From assembly GCF_963675065.1 (NCBI RefSeq), contig NZ_OY775906.1, positions 2,148,001 to 2,212,000 on the forward strand: a stretch of DNA of 64,000 nucleotides, read 5' to 3'. Positions 34,715 to 43,016 of this stretch are shown piece by piece. The notes below the pieces were generated by a model. It worked only from the letters and a program-made list of their open reading frames with translations. It searched no databases and was not told where the DNA came from. Source of the DNA: an uncultured Draconibacterium sp. (GTDB taxonomy: Bacteria; Bacteroidota; Bacteroidia; Bacteroidales; Prolixibacteraceae). The stretch's first letter is position 1; each line of letters begins with the position of its first letter. A program made the position numbers and the translations under genes.

Positions 34715-35206
34715 ATGGCTACCAAAACACCAACGGGGATTCCCGAGCCTGTTATTAACGAGGCTACCCAACTGTTAAACAATGCACTTACTGTTTTAAA
34801 ACCTTACCTTATTGCTTTAAGACCCATGGAGCGGCGCGATATATCGAAAATGAGTGATAAAACACTCCCTTTTGTAGAAAAAACAATTGCTTATTGCGAA
34901 TCGACTCCACAATTTGCACCGGCATTTATGAATGTAGAACAACTGAATACCGATTTTGAAGTATATAATCAGTTAATACCACTTCTGCGGCTGTCGCGTC
35001 AGCTAACTTCGAGCCTCGATGATACTTCGATGAAAATAGGATCAGGTTGTTTCAACAATGCTTTAACCTATTACAACCTGACAAAATTGGGGAGCCGCAT
35101 GGATGTACCCGGAGCCAAAACAATCTATGATGATTTGCGCAAACGTTTCTACCGGACCTACACCAACGGGGAAAAAGATACGGAAAACCCCAAAACAGAA
35201 GAATAG
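34715..35206 (+). CDS. Conserved hypothetical protein, paralogue 1 beside array 2
   Basis: A helical, soluble protein of 163 residues, with no signal peptide, that I cannot assign to a named family. It is clearly paralogous to the gene at 35757. Shared blocks are KMSDKTLPFV-K, a central FAP--M-V--L--D-EV-NQL-PLLR, LDDT-M, then ALxYYN and MDVPGAKxIYDDLxKRF, in the same order and spacing. The C-terminal tail (YTNGEKDTENPKTEE) is acidic and variable. A 21-bp-period array begins about 45 bases after its stop, with no terminator between, so the array could form the 3' part of its transcript. Confidence 0.75.
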   Translation: MATKTPTGIPEPVINEATQLLNNALTVLKPYLIALRPMERRDISKMSDKTLPFVEKTIAYCESTPQFAPAFMNVEQLNTDFEVYNQLIPLLRLSRQLTSSLDDTSMKIGSGCFNNALTYYNLTKLGSRMDVPGAKTIYDDLRKRFYRTYTNGEKDTENPKTEE

Positions 35207-35249
35207 CTACGGGCTCTAAACAAAAACGATACGGCATTTACCCCCAACT

Positions 35250-35606
35250 CCTCACCTTATAGCTTAAATCGTATACCTCAGAAGTAAAATACCGGAGCTC
35301 TGAGCTTCAACCAGCTAGTTCCGAGCTTCAACCGGGATGCTCTTAATTTCAAACAGGCAGCCCGGAGTTTAAAACTTGCAGTTCGAAACTTCCTGCAGGC
35401 ACCTCAAAACCTTAAACAGGCACCTCAAAGCCCAAACATTTGAGCTCCGAGCTCTATAATTGTACTTCCGAGCTCAACATAATAAGCACGAAGGTGGGGA
35501 GAGGTACCTAAGAGGTAGGTGGATGTACTTAAGAGGTAATGGGGGGTACCTCCGAGGTGGGGTCAGGTACTTCGTAAGTAGGGTGTTTTAGTTCGGACGC
35601 AGGTGC
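35250..35606. repeat. 21-bp-period degenerate array with short dyads (array 2)
   Basis: Seventeen 21-base units run with no indel. The central triplet (mostly GAG, otherwise AAG, AAA, TAA, GAA, TAG or GAC) recurs at 35260, 35281, 35302, 35323, 35344, 35365, 35386, 35407, 35428, 35449, 35470, 35491, 35512, 35533, 35554, 35575 and 35596. Around it lie 5-base arms with a 3-base spacer, and the arms differ between units yet stay complementary: TACCT/AGGTA (35505-35517), TACTT/AAGTA (35568-35580), GAGCT/AGCTC (35442-35454), with G-T pairs in others. The first half favours GAGCTT units, the last third GGTACCT units. Stops in several frames argue against coding. Confidence 0.9.
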
Positions 35607-35756
35607 ACCAAACAACTGTATTGCGTTGTATTTCAACAACATGTCGCATAGCATAAAAAATCAAAGACAAGTGCTTTGGCAAAAAATATAGCGGTGACGT
35701 AAATTCGGGAAAGCATTAAACAATAATAATTTTTAATCAATTAAAACACACATTTT

Positions 35757-36230
35757 ATGGATAACAAAATCAATTTTACCATCCCTGCCGAGACCATTAC
35801 ACAAGTTAATGAAGCACTGGCTACGATTTCTACTGCACTAAAACCTTATGTACTGGCTTTGTCGCCCGAGGAGCGCCAGGAACTCCCCAAAATGAGCGAT
35901 AAAACCCTTCCGTTTGTTGATAAAGCGCTCGACTACCTGAGCCGTGCACCGGAGTTTGCACCTCCGTATATGGATGTTGCAGGACTGCAAAACGATATGG
36001 AAGTACATAACCAGTTGATGCCGCTGTTACGCCAGGTGCGTATTTTGAGCGATAACCTCGACGATACCACCATGGAAGCCGGTGCCGAAAGTTATATGGC
36101 AGCCCTGATGTATTACAACTCGGTGAAAATGGCGGCAAAAATGGATGTGCCGGGGGCCAAATCGATTTACGACGACCTGAGTAAACGTTTTGAACGCAGT
36201 ACAACAGAAAGCGAAGTGGAAACAACATAA
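35757..36230 (+). CDS. Conserved hypothetical protein, paralogue 2 beside array 2
   Basis: A protein of 157 residues, paralogous to the gene at 34715 over almost its whole length. Identity is strongest in ELPKMSDKTLPFVDKALDYL, the EVHNQLMPLLRQVR region, LDDTTMEAGAESYMAAL and MYYNSVKMAAKMDVPGAKSI. It is predicted all-helical and cytoplasmic. The leader (AATTAAAACACACATTTT before the ATG) also resembles that of paralogue 1. Array 2 ends 150 bases upstream and a terminator follows downstream. The function is unknown; the only contextual clue is its neighbouring paralogue and the array between them. Confidence 0.78.
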   Translation: MDNKINFTIPAETITQVNEALATISTALKPYVLALSPEERQELPKMSDKTLPFVDKALDYLSRAPEFAPPYMDVAGLQNDMEVHNQLMPLLRQVRILSDNLDDTTMEAGAESYMAALMYYNSVKMAAKMDVPGAKSIYDDLSKRFERSTTESEVETT

Positions 36231-36278
36231 TATTGTCGGGGCATGTGAGCGGGTCGATTGTTAATTTACGGTTCTTTA

Positions 36279-36310
36279 AAAGATGTATCAGTTATGGTGC
36301 ATCTTTTTTT
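36279..36310 (+). terminator. Intrinsic terminator after paralogue 2
   Basis: AAGATG pairs with CATCTT, with an inner ATCA/TGGT stem around GTTA, and is followed by seven T residues ending at 36310. Confidence 0.75.
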
Positions 36311-37285
36311 GTGCGTCCCCTCTTCGTGCCTCGTCCCCCTTGGTGAAGAGCCTGTCCCGATTGTAACATCGGGAGGGAATTAAAGGGGTATTGGGTTTCA
36401 GAGCCCCTAACTTTCCAATCCTCCACAATCTAATCCTCCGACCGACTACGTCGGCCACCTCCTTTTAAAAAAGGAGGACTTACTTCGTGCCTCGTCCCCC
36501 TTGGTGAAGAGCCTGTCCCGATTGTAACATCGGGAGGGATTAAGGGGGATTGGGTTTCAGAGCCCCTAACTTTCCAATCCTCCACAATCTAATCCTCCGA
36601 CCGACTACGTCGGCCACCTCCTTTGAAAAAAGGAGGACGAACTTCGGAGCGCGTCCCCCTTGGTGAAGAGCCTGTCCCGATCGCAGCATCGGGAGGGATT
36701 TTAAGGGGGATTGTCTATGCCATGAACACCAAATCCTCCGTTCCGATCGCAGCAGCGGGAGGAATTAATAAGGGGATTGGGTTTCAGAGCCCCGAACTTT
36801 CCAATCCTCCACAATCTAATCCTCCGACCGCCTGTGGTGGCCACCTCCTTTTAGAAAAGGAGGACTTACTTCGGAGCGCGTCCCCCTTGGTGAAGAGCCT
36901 GTCCCGATTGTAACATCGGGAGGGAACTTAAGGGGGATTGGGTTTCAGAGCGCCTAATCCTCCGACCGACTGCGTCGGCCACCTCCTTTTAGAAAAGGAG
37001 GACGGAGCTTCGAAGCGCCGTCCCCCTTGGTGAAGGGGGATCAAGGGGGATTGTTTATGCCATGAACACCAAATCCTCCGTCCCGATCGCAGCAGCGGGA
37101 GGAATTAATAAGGGGATTGGGTTTCAGAGGCCCTAACTTTCCAATCCTCCACAATCTAATCCTCCGACCGCCTGTGGCGGCCACCTCCTTTTAGAAAAGG
37201 AGGACTTACTTCGTGCCGCGTCCCCCTTGGTGAAGAGCCTGTCCCGATCGCAGTATCGGGAGGGAAGAAAAGGGGGATTGAAAGA
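36311..37285. repeat. Tandem array of about 140-230-bp repeats (6 copies)
   Basis: Six copies of a unit starting CGTCCCCCTTGGTGAAGAGCC or a variant, at about 36333, 36493, 36652, 36879, 37020 and 37219. Each continues with CCCGAT(T/C)G(T/C)A followed by CATCGGGAGG or a variant, GGGGGATTGGGTTTCAGAG, CCAATCCTCCACAATCTAAT, CCGACCGACTACGTCGGCCA and CTCCTTTTAGAAAAGGAGGA. Two copies insert CCATGAACACCAAATCCTCC. Hairpin-forming pieces (CCGACTACGTCGG, CTCCTTT/AAAGGAG) recur. Open frames here are translations of the repeat. A related fragment lies at 40.0-40.1 kb. Confidence 0.92.
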
Positions 37286-37309
37286 TTAGTCTATTAAATT
37301 TGTTTTTTA

Positions 37310-38045
37310 TATCGAAACTTGAGACTAATAGCCGGCAACTCGCAACTAGCGGCTCTACACTTGTGGCTCGAAGCTAATAGCTATCTCTTCTGCTACAGAT
37401 CTCTCCTCGTTCCTCGTCGGGATGACAGCTGTTCTCAACTTTGTACTTTGTACTTTTGCTTCCGATGCTACGATCGGGATTTGGCTGTGGCCGATTTTCA
37501 ATTCGTCCAGCATAGCTGTCCTTAACTTTTGCCTTGAGAATGCGTGAATGCTTTAATGCTCTAATGCTTTAATCCAGAGGCTGTGTTGCCGGAATTGCCA
37601 AACTGATAAATTGTTTAATTGCACTCGAAACTCGCGATTCGTAGCTCGTGGCTAGAAACTTGTAACTTGTAACTTCCTTCCACCGTTTAACTTTTGCCTT
37701 GAGAATGCGTGAATGCTTTAATGCGAAAATGCTTTAATACAGAGGCTGTGTTGCCGGAATTGCTAAACTGATAAATTGTAAAATTGTACTCGAAACTCGT
37801 GTCTCGTAGCTCGTGGCTAGAAACTTGTAACTTGTAACTTCCTTCCACCGTTTAACTTTTGCCTTGAGAATGCGTGAATGCTTTAATGCGTAAATGCTTT
37901 AATCCAGAGGCTGTGTTGCCGGAATTGCTAAACTGATAAATTGTAAAATTGCACTCGAAACTCGCGGCTCGTAGCTCGTGGCTAGAAACTTGTAACTTGT
38001 AACTTCTTTCCTCCTTTTCAACTTTTGCCTTTTAACTTTTTACTT
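37310..38045. repeat. Array of the dispersed CTCG repeat family (3 full copies plus fragments)
   Basis: The same family as at 27.4 and 29.2 kb. The marker CTGATAAATTGT occurs at about 37603, 37768 and 37932. A preceding block at 37316-37440 carries CTACAGATCTCTCCTCGTTCC and the GGGATGACAGCTGTTCTCAA piece. No gene is supported. Confidence 0.9.
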
Positions 38046-38704
38046 GATTCATCCTTCCTACTTCATCACTAATCCTTCCATTCGGATTATTGATTAAGGA
38101 GGAAGAATTAAAGAAGCCGCAAGTTACGAGTTGACGGAAGGAGGATTTGCGCAGAAGTAGAAACAATACCACACCTGTCTGTCTCCTTTTCCCTGTACCA
38201 TTGCAGGAAATAATTCCCAAATAGAGAAAGGCAAAATATATAACATTTTGTTAAGTATCTAAAAGTCAGACCTCAATAATTTTTGGTATGACTATTGGCA
38301 AACATCAGGCAGGGGAAAGCGACTTCTGTATTTATGATTGGTTTTGTGTTTAGGGGTTTGTAAATTATCAATCATCTTCAAAAAGCGTCCATAGAGCTTT
38401 CCCCTTCTCTTTTTTTTACCTTCCATCAATAATTTATAACAACCGTATTCAGGACAACTTGCAACAATAAGTCATGCCGGAATATAAAATTTTAATGTAC
38501 GCTGCCGTATAAAAACTACTTAATACATGTTTTCGAGGTAAGGACGATCGAAGCATTCTAAAAGACCACACGATTCCCCGAAGCTTCGTGGGCACGAAAT
38601 CGGTGAGGCAATACAATTTCTTTTCAATTAACAAAACCTTGCTAAAGCTTCTAAACTTTCAGCTTTATTAGCTGTAAGATAAAATTCTACAATAGTGATT
38701 GTAT
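38046..38704. other. 659-base gap, no recognised gene
   Basis: AT-rich sequence between the repeat array and the 3' end of the broken histidine kinase. No ORF with family resemblance, no RNA gene and no clear terminator is seen. It begins with low-complexity text derived from the repeats and then becomes unique. Confidence 0.5.
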
Positions 38705-39844
38705 TCAATTTACATGGTGTAGAGGCAGTTCAATGGTAAAGGTACTCCCCATGCCGGGTTCACTTTCGGCTTTAATGGAGCCATTATGTTTCTGAACAAA
38801 TTCATTACACAAAATCAACCCCAGTCCGGAGCCCTTTTCGCCTCTTGTTCCTTTTTCAGATATGATCTTATCTAATTTTAAAAGATTATCAAGCCTGTCT
38901 TTACTCATCCCTATTCCATTATCCTTAATGGAGATTTCGATAGTATGGGATGATACTTTTGTTAAGACACTTATTTTTCCATGATCAGCAGTAAACTTAA
39001 CCGCATTTGATAACAAGTTACGAAGTACTGTTTTTATCATGGCCTTATCCACATACACCTCAATATTTTTATCGATGTCAGATTCATGCTGAATATTTTT
39101 TTGCAATACAGCTGCATTCAATAACCCAATTACCTCGCGAATAATGCTATCAATCGAATAAAAGTCAGGGTTAAAATCGTTTATCCCCTTCTGTGATCTT
39201 CCCCAAGCCAGCAAATTATCGAAAAAATGAAATGTTTATTCTGAGGTGTTTTTAACAATCGATGCATATTCAAGAAGATCTGTATAATCCTGGTTGTCTA
39301 GTTTTTCATAAAGCAATTCAGCGAATACCATCAGCGATCCCAAAGGTGTTCGTATATCATGAGAAAGGATCGATAAAAATTTATCCTTCGTCTCTAATTC
39401 ATTTTTAAGGTGGCTTTCGAGATTTTTCTTTTCGGTAATATCTAAACAATAGCCACTAAATAAACTGGTATTCCCGTACAATAACTTAGAGGGATTTGAC
39501 GCAGCCTGCAACCATTTTGTCTTTCCTGATTTTGTAATATAACGAAATTCAGATTTGAAAAAAGAATTTTCCAGGGTTGTTCTTTCATCTTCTGATTGCA
39601 ACGCTTCAATATCATCCTGATGTACCCTGCTCCAAAATGACATCGAGTCATTGAGCATTTCTTCTTCTGTTAATTCCAGAATCTCCTCGCAACTGGAACT
39701 CACATATTGAAATTGACTGGAACCATCAGGATGTAAGATATAATCATACAACACGATAGGAACGTGATCACTTATTCGGTGAAATTGTTCAGCACATTTT
39801 TCCAGATTGGGGTATTCGGTTTCGCCTATGTTAACTTTAGTCAT
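38705..39844 (-). pseudogene. PAS sensor histidine kinase interrupted by an in-frame TAA
   Basis: Read across one stop codon, this is a 379-residue histidine kinase. A PAS domain (about residues 20-145, ending SGYCLDITEKKNLE) is followed by the H box (FLSILSHDIRTPLGSLMVFAELL) and then TAA at 39236-39238. It continues in the same frame with TFHFFDNLLAWGRSQKG, NLLSNAVKFT (N box), IKDNGIGMS and RGEKGSGLGLILCNEFV (G boxes). Relatives have a Gln at the stop position (SEQT-F-L-DNLL-W-RSQ), so a CAA to TAA change is the simplest explanation. The upstream frame to 40075 is repeat sequence; the natural start is the ATG at 39844. Sequencing error is possible. Confidence 0.8.
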
Positions 39845-39904
39845 ATTAAAAGTAATTACGACTAAACTTACGAAAAATAAATGAAATAGTCCGGTCAGCT
39901 TAAA

Positions 39905-40115
39905 CACCGTACTATTAACCACACGTTGGAATTCGCGCGGTAGCGGTGTCATTGCGAGGAAGGAACGACCGTGGCAATCAGACACCACCTCCCCACTGAT
40001 TCCATTGAACTCCATCAGCGGTACTTCCCGATGCTGCGATCGGGACGGAGGATTAGCTAATCTTCTGCGTGTCACAAATCAATCCCCCTTTGATTCCCCC
40101 TTCGCCAAGGGGGAC
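39905..40115. repeat. Dispersed repeat fragments upstream of the kinase
   Basis: Contains CATTGCGAGGAAGGAACGAC followed by CGTGGCAATCAGACACC, an element common between Bacteroidota genes, then CGATGCTGCGATCGGGACGG and CCCCCTTCGCCAAGGGGGAC, which belong to the 36.3-37.3 kb repeat family in inverted order. Confidence 0.7.
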
Positions 40116-40122
40116 GAGGAAG

Positions 40123-42546
40123 CTACTCATACCTCAAGGTATGCGCCGGATTAATCCGCAGTGTTTGCAGTGTTTTATAACTAATGGTAGCCAATGCTAT
40201 AGAAATGGCCACAATAAAACCAATAATAAACTCAAACACACCGAGGCTGATGCGGTAGTAATAATTATGCAGCCAGTTGGTAGCTACCCAGTAAATAAGC
40301 GGCCAGGCCACAAGGGTTGCCACACAAACCAGTACAACAATTTCTTTCGAAATAAGGTAGAAAATACTGTACCCGGAAGCTCCCAGCGCTTTGCGTACAC
40401 CCACTTCTTTTGTTCGCTGCTCAACGGTAAACGAGGTGAGGCCGAAAAGTCCCAGCGCCGCAATAAAAATCCCCAGTATGGCAAAAACAACCGACAACTT
40501 TGCATTTTGCCGTTCGGCTTTATACATGTGCGAAAAGTCTTCATCCATAAAAAAGTAGCGCAGCGGGTTATTCGATGCAAAACGTTTCCAGCTGTCTTCA
40601 ATCTGGTTAATGGCCGCCGCCGATGCATCGGTGTTAAATTTTACCGATATAAACCCCCAGTTATTGTCGTCTTCTTTAAAGCGCATCACATACGGGTTTA
40701 TCCGACTGTGAAGCGATTCGAAATGAAAATTATTACAAACACCTATGATGGGCATAAATTTTTTCTCGCCCTCGTCGTTAAATACAACTACAAACCGTGC
40801 CTGGGTATAATCGTCGATACCAAACTCTTCAACGGTTTTCCGGTTTACGATACACGCGTCGTGGTCGGCCCCAAACTCACGGTCGAAAAAGCGGCCGTCG
40901 CTAAGCTCGATGTTGTAGGTTTTCAGGAAATCGTAATCTACATAGGCAGTTTGCATCAGGAAGGTCTGCCCGTCGCGGCCTTCCAGCATATAACCGTTGT
41001 TGTTGGTGTTGTGTCCGGGAACAGCCGTCGATGCTGAAACAAACTCAACGCCGGGTATTTTCAGAATTTCCTGTTTAAATGCTTTTACCTGGTCGCCAAT
41101 TGCTCCGGCGCTGTGGATGACCATCAAACGATCTTTGTTGAAACCAACATCTTTATTTACCATGTAGGTTAATTGTCGGTACATAATAACCGTTCCTACA
41201 ATAAGAATAATGGAAATTAGAAACTGGACTGACACCAGGATGCGGCGTAGTTTCCCGTTTTTTGCCCCGTCGCGAAGTTTTCCACGCAACACAGTATTGG
41301 GATTAAACGACGAGAGATAAAAGGCCGGATAAGCGCCTGCAATAAAACCTACGAAAAGCGCAAAGAGAATAAGCAAGGGAATGTAATAGAAATGCTCGAT
41401 AAGATTAAATTGTACCTGCGTATCAAAAACTTCGTTAAAAAACGGCAGCGATATAAAAACAATAGCCACAGCCAAAATCAGTGCGATGAATGAAATCAGC
41501 GTTGAATCGGTAAGGAATTGCAGAATAAGCATTCCTTTTGACGAACCGCTTACCTTTTTCACCCCAATTTCTTTGGCGCGTTTGGTAGCCTGCGCGGTTG
41601 AAAGGTTCATAAAATTAATGGAGGCAATTACAATGATCAGAATGGCCACGCTGCTGAAAATAACCAGGTATTTCGGGTCGGTGGCAGGTTTTACCTCATG
41701 CTCGACCTCCGGTTGTAAGTGTATTTTTGTTACCGGCTGCAGGTGAAATTCATAACGGTTGCCCTGTGTAACAAAATCACTCAACGAAACGCCAAACATC
41801 TGCTGCACCCTCGGGCCAACATATTTTTCAATCATGCCCGGAAACTTTGCTTCAACATTATCGGGCGAAGTATTCGGTTTTAGTAATATGTACGTAGAAA
41901 AACTGTTGTTTAACCACTCCTTGTCGTCAGATCTTTGGTTGGTCATAAACGAAGTGAGGATGTTGGCATTTAAATGCGTTTCCTCGGGGAAATCGGCCAT
42001 TACTCCGGTTACGCGGTAAGGATCCTGACCGGTATTTACGCGTAACAGTTTATTTATAGGGTCTTCGTCGCCAAAGATCTTTTTAGCCGTCGACTCCGAC
42101 AGCACCATCGTGTTGGGTTCGTTCAGTACGGTTTTGCTGTCGCCTTTCAGCAGCGGAATGGAGAACAGCTCAAAAAAAGTAGAATCCACTTCAGCAAAAT
42201 CGTCAATCACATAAGCGATATCTTCTTTTTTTACAATGGCATCGCCCCATGTGTTTAGGCGACAAAATTTTTCCACCTCGGGAAAATCGATGGCCATTGT
42301 TGGCCCAATAACCGCCGCCGTGTAAGAGGCATTTACTTCCTGCTCGCCAATTTTACCGTCGAGTGTTAAACGGTAAAGCCGGTCTTTGTTTTCGTTGTAC
42401 TGATCGTAACTTAACTCGTGGATAATAAACAGCGCTATAATAATACTGCAGGCTATTCCAATGGACAGTCCCAAAATGTTGATAGCAACATATCCTTTTT
42501 GCTTCTTTAACGCCCGCAGGCTGTGTTTTAATAAGTTTCTAATCAT
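40123..42546 (-). CDS. FtsX-like ABC transporter permease (MacB type, two modules)
   Basis: A membrane protein of 807 residues. It has an N-terminal helix (residues about 20-40, YVAINILGLSIGIACSIIIALFI), a large MacB-PCD periplasmic domain, three helices of a first FtsX domain (about 285-430), a second periplasmic domain, and a second FtsX domain near the C-terminus with GLFGLTSFTVEQRTKEVGVRKALGAS. This duplicated form is typical of Bacteroidota and is thought to act in export or mechanotransmission with a separate ATPase and adaptor, which are not in the window. No neighbour on the same strand is close enough to be in an operon. Confidence 0.92.
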   Translation of the reverse strand: MIRNLLKHSLRALKKQKGYVAINILGLSIGIACSIIIALFIIHELSYDQYNENKDRLYRLTLDGKIGEQEVNASYTAAVIGPTMAIDFPEVEKFCRLNTWGDAIVKKEDIAYVIDDFAEVDSTFFELFSIPLLKGDSKTVLNEPNTMVLSESTAKKIFGDEDPINKLLRVNTGQDPYRVTGVMADFPEETHLNANILTSFMTNQRSDDKEWLNNSFSTYILLKPNTSPDNVEAKFPGMIEKYVGPRVQQMFGVSLSDFVTQGNRYEFHLQPVTKIHLQPEVEHEVKPATDPKYLVIFSSVAILIIVIASINFMNLSTAQATKRAKEIGVKKVSGSSKGMLILQFLTDSTLISFIALILAVAIVFISLPFFNEVFDTQVQFNLIEHFYYIPLLILFALFVGFIAGAYPAFYLSSFNPNTVLRGKLRDGAKNGKLRRILVSVQFLISIILIVGTVIMYRQLTYMVNKDVGFNKDRLMVIHSAGAIGDQVKAFKQEILKIPGVEFVSASTAVPGHNTNNNGYMLEGRDGQTFLMQTAYVDYDFLKTYNIELSDGRFFDREFGADHDACIVNRKTVEEFGIDDYTQARFVVVFNDEGEKKFMPIIGVCNNFHFESLHSRINPYVMRFKEDDNNWGFISVKFNTDASAAAINQIEDSWKRFASNNPLRYFFMDEDFSHMYKAERQNAKLSVVFAILGIFIAALGLFGLTSFTVEQRTKEVGVRKALGASGYSIFYLISKEIVVLVCVATLVAWPLIYWVATNWLHNYYYRISLGVFEFIIGFIVAISIALATISYKTLQTLRINPAHTLRYE

Positions 42547-43016
42547 GTTTTCGATAGCTTTAGTTTTCCGGAGATGAATGAACCGGATATTTTAAAGACG
42601 CGCGAAGTTGTTGTTGGTTACAGGGTTGGCTGTTTTATTTTGGTGGATGAAGGACTGGATTGCTTTGTTGCACCGCCAATGAAAGGTTTGGTTTGCAGCC
42701 CCTAAAACACCTGCATGAAGCAGTCAGAAACTCAGGGTAACTTTTCATCGCACTCGCGGGCAACAAATAGAGCCACAGCATAGTGGCGCACAAGCTCTTT
42801 AGTTATTAATTCATTTATTATCAGCACAATTCCGGTAACTCTTAATAAATGGAGTATCTTTACAAAAGGTTTATACCATTTTTGATTTCAATCAGTCATT
42901 ACCCCATTTTGCTGTTTAAATACAATACACTTCACTCCAGCAAATAATTTCTCGTTGAATTACAGATAGTCGGGCCAGCATTAATTTGCTCAGATCAAAT
43001 TTACAAAGGAGAATTT
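42547..43016. other. 470-base gap, no recognised gene
   Basis: Divergent gap between the FtsX-type permease and the AlaDH/PNT-like gene. It presumably holds the promoters of both, but no full TTG/TAnnTTTG match was found. AAAGGAG at 43005-43011 just before the ATG at 43017 looks like a Shine-Dalgarno sequence, unusual in this window. Confidence 0.45.

Noticed and set aside
34569..34778. Open frame of 69 codons upstream of paralogue 1
   Set aside because: It overlaps the start of the conserved gene at 34715 and shows no family resemblance.
35250..35756. Diversity-generating retroelement template or retron
   Set aside because: No reverse transcriptase gene, no template/variable repeat pair and no adenine-specific substitution pattern were seen.
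36623..36913. Open frame of 96 codons
   Set aside because: It is the translation of the tandem repeat and is repeated with variations in neighbouring copies.
39845..40075. N-terminal extension of the broken histidine kinase
   Set aside because: The sequence is dispersed intergenic repeat; kinase homology begins at the ATG at 39844.
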